Origin: Mycobacterium sp. 236(2023)
GTDB taxonomy: Bacteria; Actinomycetota; Actinomycetes; Mycobacteriales; Mycobacteriaceae
Length of the DNA: 64,000 nucleotides
Assembly (NCBI RefSeq): GCF_029623955.1
Contig: NZ_JARSBP010000002.1
Span: forward strand, 310,001-374,000
Reading direction: 5' to 3'
Shown: positions 62,760 through 64,000 of the stretch, in pieces
How the letters are laid out: every line of letters starts with the position of its first letter
Numbering within the stretch: the stretch's first letter is position 1
Notes under the pieces: model-generated
What the model was told of the DNA's origin: nothing
The model's input: only the letters and a program-made list of their open reading frames with translations
Database searches by the model: none
Translations under genes and position numbers: made by a program

Positions 62760-64000
62760 TCACGGGGTTTCTTCCAGATCGAGGACCGGGGTGGGACGCG
62801 TGAAGCCCCGCGTTACGCCGAGCAGCCAGACGAAACCGATGGCCAGCCAGATCAACCCGATCACCAACGTCATCCCGGACAGACTGGTCCACAGCCACAC
62901 CGTCAGCAGGAAGCCGATCGCCGGCGCGATGAGGTTCAGCACGATGTTGCTGCGATCCTTCAGGTCGATGAAGTAGTGCTTGATCACCGACAGGTTCACC
63001 ACCGAGAATGCCACCAGCGCACCGAAACTGACCAGCGATGCCAGCGTGGCCAGATCGATGACGATCGCCAGCAGCGAGATCACGCTGACCACGAGAATGG
63101 CGTACACCGGGGTGCTGTACTTCGCCGAGACGTGTCCGAAGACCTTGCGGGGCAGGATACCGTCGCGGCCCATCGCGAACAGGATGCGTGCCACCGACGC
63201 CTGTGAGGTCAGTGCCGAACCGGTAGCTCCTGCGACGTACGCGGCGGTGAAGAGGGCGTTAAGGAAGGTGCCGCCCGCGGCCACCATGACGTCGAGTGAA
63301 CCGGAGTCGACGTCGGCGAACTCGTTGGACGGGAACACCAGCTGCGACACGTAGGACAGCAGGATGAAGATGATGCCGGACACGATGGTCGCGATCAGGA
63401 TCGCCTGCGGGACCGTGCGTCTGGCGTCCTTGGCCTCCTCCGACAGCGTGGACACCGCGTCGAAGCCCAGGAACGACAGACACAGGATCGCGGCTCCCGC
63501 GAGCACTGGGCTCAGGCCGCCGGCCGAGCCGTCACCGGTGAACGGTGCCAGGAAGTCGACCGAGCCGTAGCCCGCGATCTTTCCGACGGACAGGGCGATG
63601 AAAACGACGATGAAGATCGCCTGGATCGCGATGATGAGGAAGTTGGCGCGCGCCACCGACACGATGCCGACGATGTTGAGCACGGTGACGATCGCGATCG
63701 TCACGATCACGATGACCCACTCGGGCAGCGCGGGCACCGCCGCATTCAGATAGAGCCCGATGACGAGGTAGTTCAGCATCGGCAGGAACAGGTAGTCCAA
63801 CATCAGCGACCAGCCGGCCAGGAACCCCACCGGTGCGCCGAATGTCTTCTGCGTGTAGGTGTACGCCGAACCGGCCACCGGGATCGCCGCGGCCATGCGC
63901 GCATACGACAGGGCGGTGAAGATCATCGCGACGAGGGTGACGATGTACGCCAACGGCAGCCGTCCACCGGAGGTTTCGGTGACGATGCCGTACGTCGTGA
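62760..64000 (-). CDS. APC family amino acid permease (5' end outside window)
   Basis: The frame is open to base 64000. Reading back from the last in-frame TTG (63953) gives GIVTETSGGRLPLAYIV, typical APC sequence, so the real start lies outside. About ten transmembrane helices are visible, with FTALSYARMAAAIPVAGSAY as the helix 2 family motif. C-terminal stop at 62760. It converges with the dehydrogenase gene. It would import an amino acid or amine. Confidence 0.8.
   Translation of the reverse strand, partial: TTYGIVTETSGGRLPLAYIVTLVAMIFTALSYARMAAAIPVAGSAYTYTQKTFGAPVGFLAGWSLMLDYLFLPMLNYLVIGLYLNAAVPALPEWVIVIVTIAIVTVLNIVGIVSVARANFLIIAIQAIFIVVFIALSVGKIAGYGSVDFLAPFTGDGSAGGLSPVLAGAAILCLSFLGFDAVSTLSEEAKDARRTVPQAILIATIVSGIIFILLSYVSQLVFPSNEFADVDSGSLDVMVAAGGTFLNALFTAAYVAGATGSALTSQASVARILFAMGRDGILPRKVFGHVSAKYSTPVYAILVVSVISLLAIVIDLATLASLVSFGALVAFSVVNLSVIKHYFIDLKDRSNIVLNLIAPAIGFLLTVWLWTSLSGMTLVIGLIWLAIGFVWLLGVTRGFTRPTPVLDLEETP

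Noticed and set aside
1..64000. CRISPR arrays, tRNA/rRNA genes, insertion sequences
   Set aside because: No regular repeat-spacer pattern, cloverleaf, rRNA segment, transposase or terminal inverted repeats seen by reading.

Overview
The window is a high-GC actinobacterial chromosome segment. Codon use, many GTG/TTG starts, lipobox-type lipoproteins and a high density of LLM-class (luciferase-like) flavin oxidoreductases suggest a fast-growing environmental mycobacterium (Mycolicibacterium-like) or a close relative; this taxonomic call is inference. Almost all DNA is coding, genes form tightly overlapping operons (ATGA, GTGA and TGATG junctions), and I see no rRNA, tRNA, CRISPR or insertion sequence.

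Layout. 1-7.5 kb holds a mixed left block: an alpha/beta hydrolase end, DUF202 protein, a frameshifted DUF4407-like membrane protein, CHAD protein, FAD oxidoreductase, small Pro-rich protein, amine oxidase and a DMT transporter. 7.5-15.8 kb is a GntR-linked catabolic cluster: Gfo/Idh/MocA oxidoreductase, a four-component TauABC/NMT1-type importer with two different permeases, a double Dabb protein and two tandem ACMSD-type amidohydrolases. 15.8-17.0 kb holds a baeRF-like protein. 17.1-25.7 kb is a minus-strand regulon: isochorismatase-fold hydrolase and FCD-GntR regulator, then ATPase, permease, substrate-binding lipoprotein, gamma-glutamyltransferase-family enzyme, LLM oxidoreductase, M20-like protein and TauE/SafE-type exporter. 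The same TGTATACA palindrome sits before both transcription units. 25.8-33.8 kb holds a threonine aldolase, a PIF1-like helicase with a C-terminal BRCT domain, a TVP38 membrane protein, and a two-gene module of a winged-helix protein plus a 1031-residue protein that fuses an AAA ATPase to a HerA/DUF87-type ATPase.

33.8-51.6 kb looks like a sulfur-metabolism island: ketopantoate-reductase-like enzyme, an AprA/AprB-like flavoprotein and di-cluster ferredoxin pair, MFS transporter, two divergent sulfurtransferases of different active-site classes, and a long plus-strand operon with a complete peptide/opine-type ABC importer (fused DppD-DppF ATPase), four LLM monooxygenase-family proteins and a terminal MocR-type regulator. 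51.7-62.7 kb is a second importer operon next to an FCD-GntR regulator. It combines a second Dpp-type importer with a thioesterase that keeps the T/E/H/R active-site set of the fluoroacetyl-CoA thioesterase FlK, an ADP-forming acyl-CoA synthetase, a crotonase and a D-2-hydroxyacid dehydrogenase. An APC amino acid permease runs off the right edge.

Taken together the window resembles an accessory catabolic region. Three or four self-contained 'importer + enzymes + regulator' cassettes lie side by side, most likely for scavenging organosulfur compounds, amides or unusual carboxylic acids. Substrates cannot be read from sequence alone.
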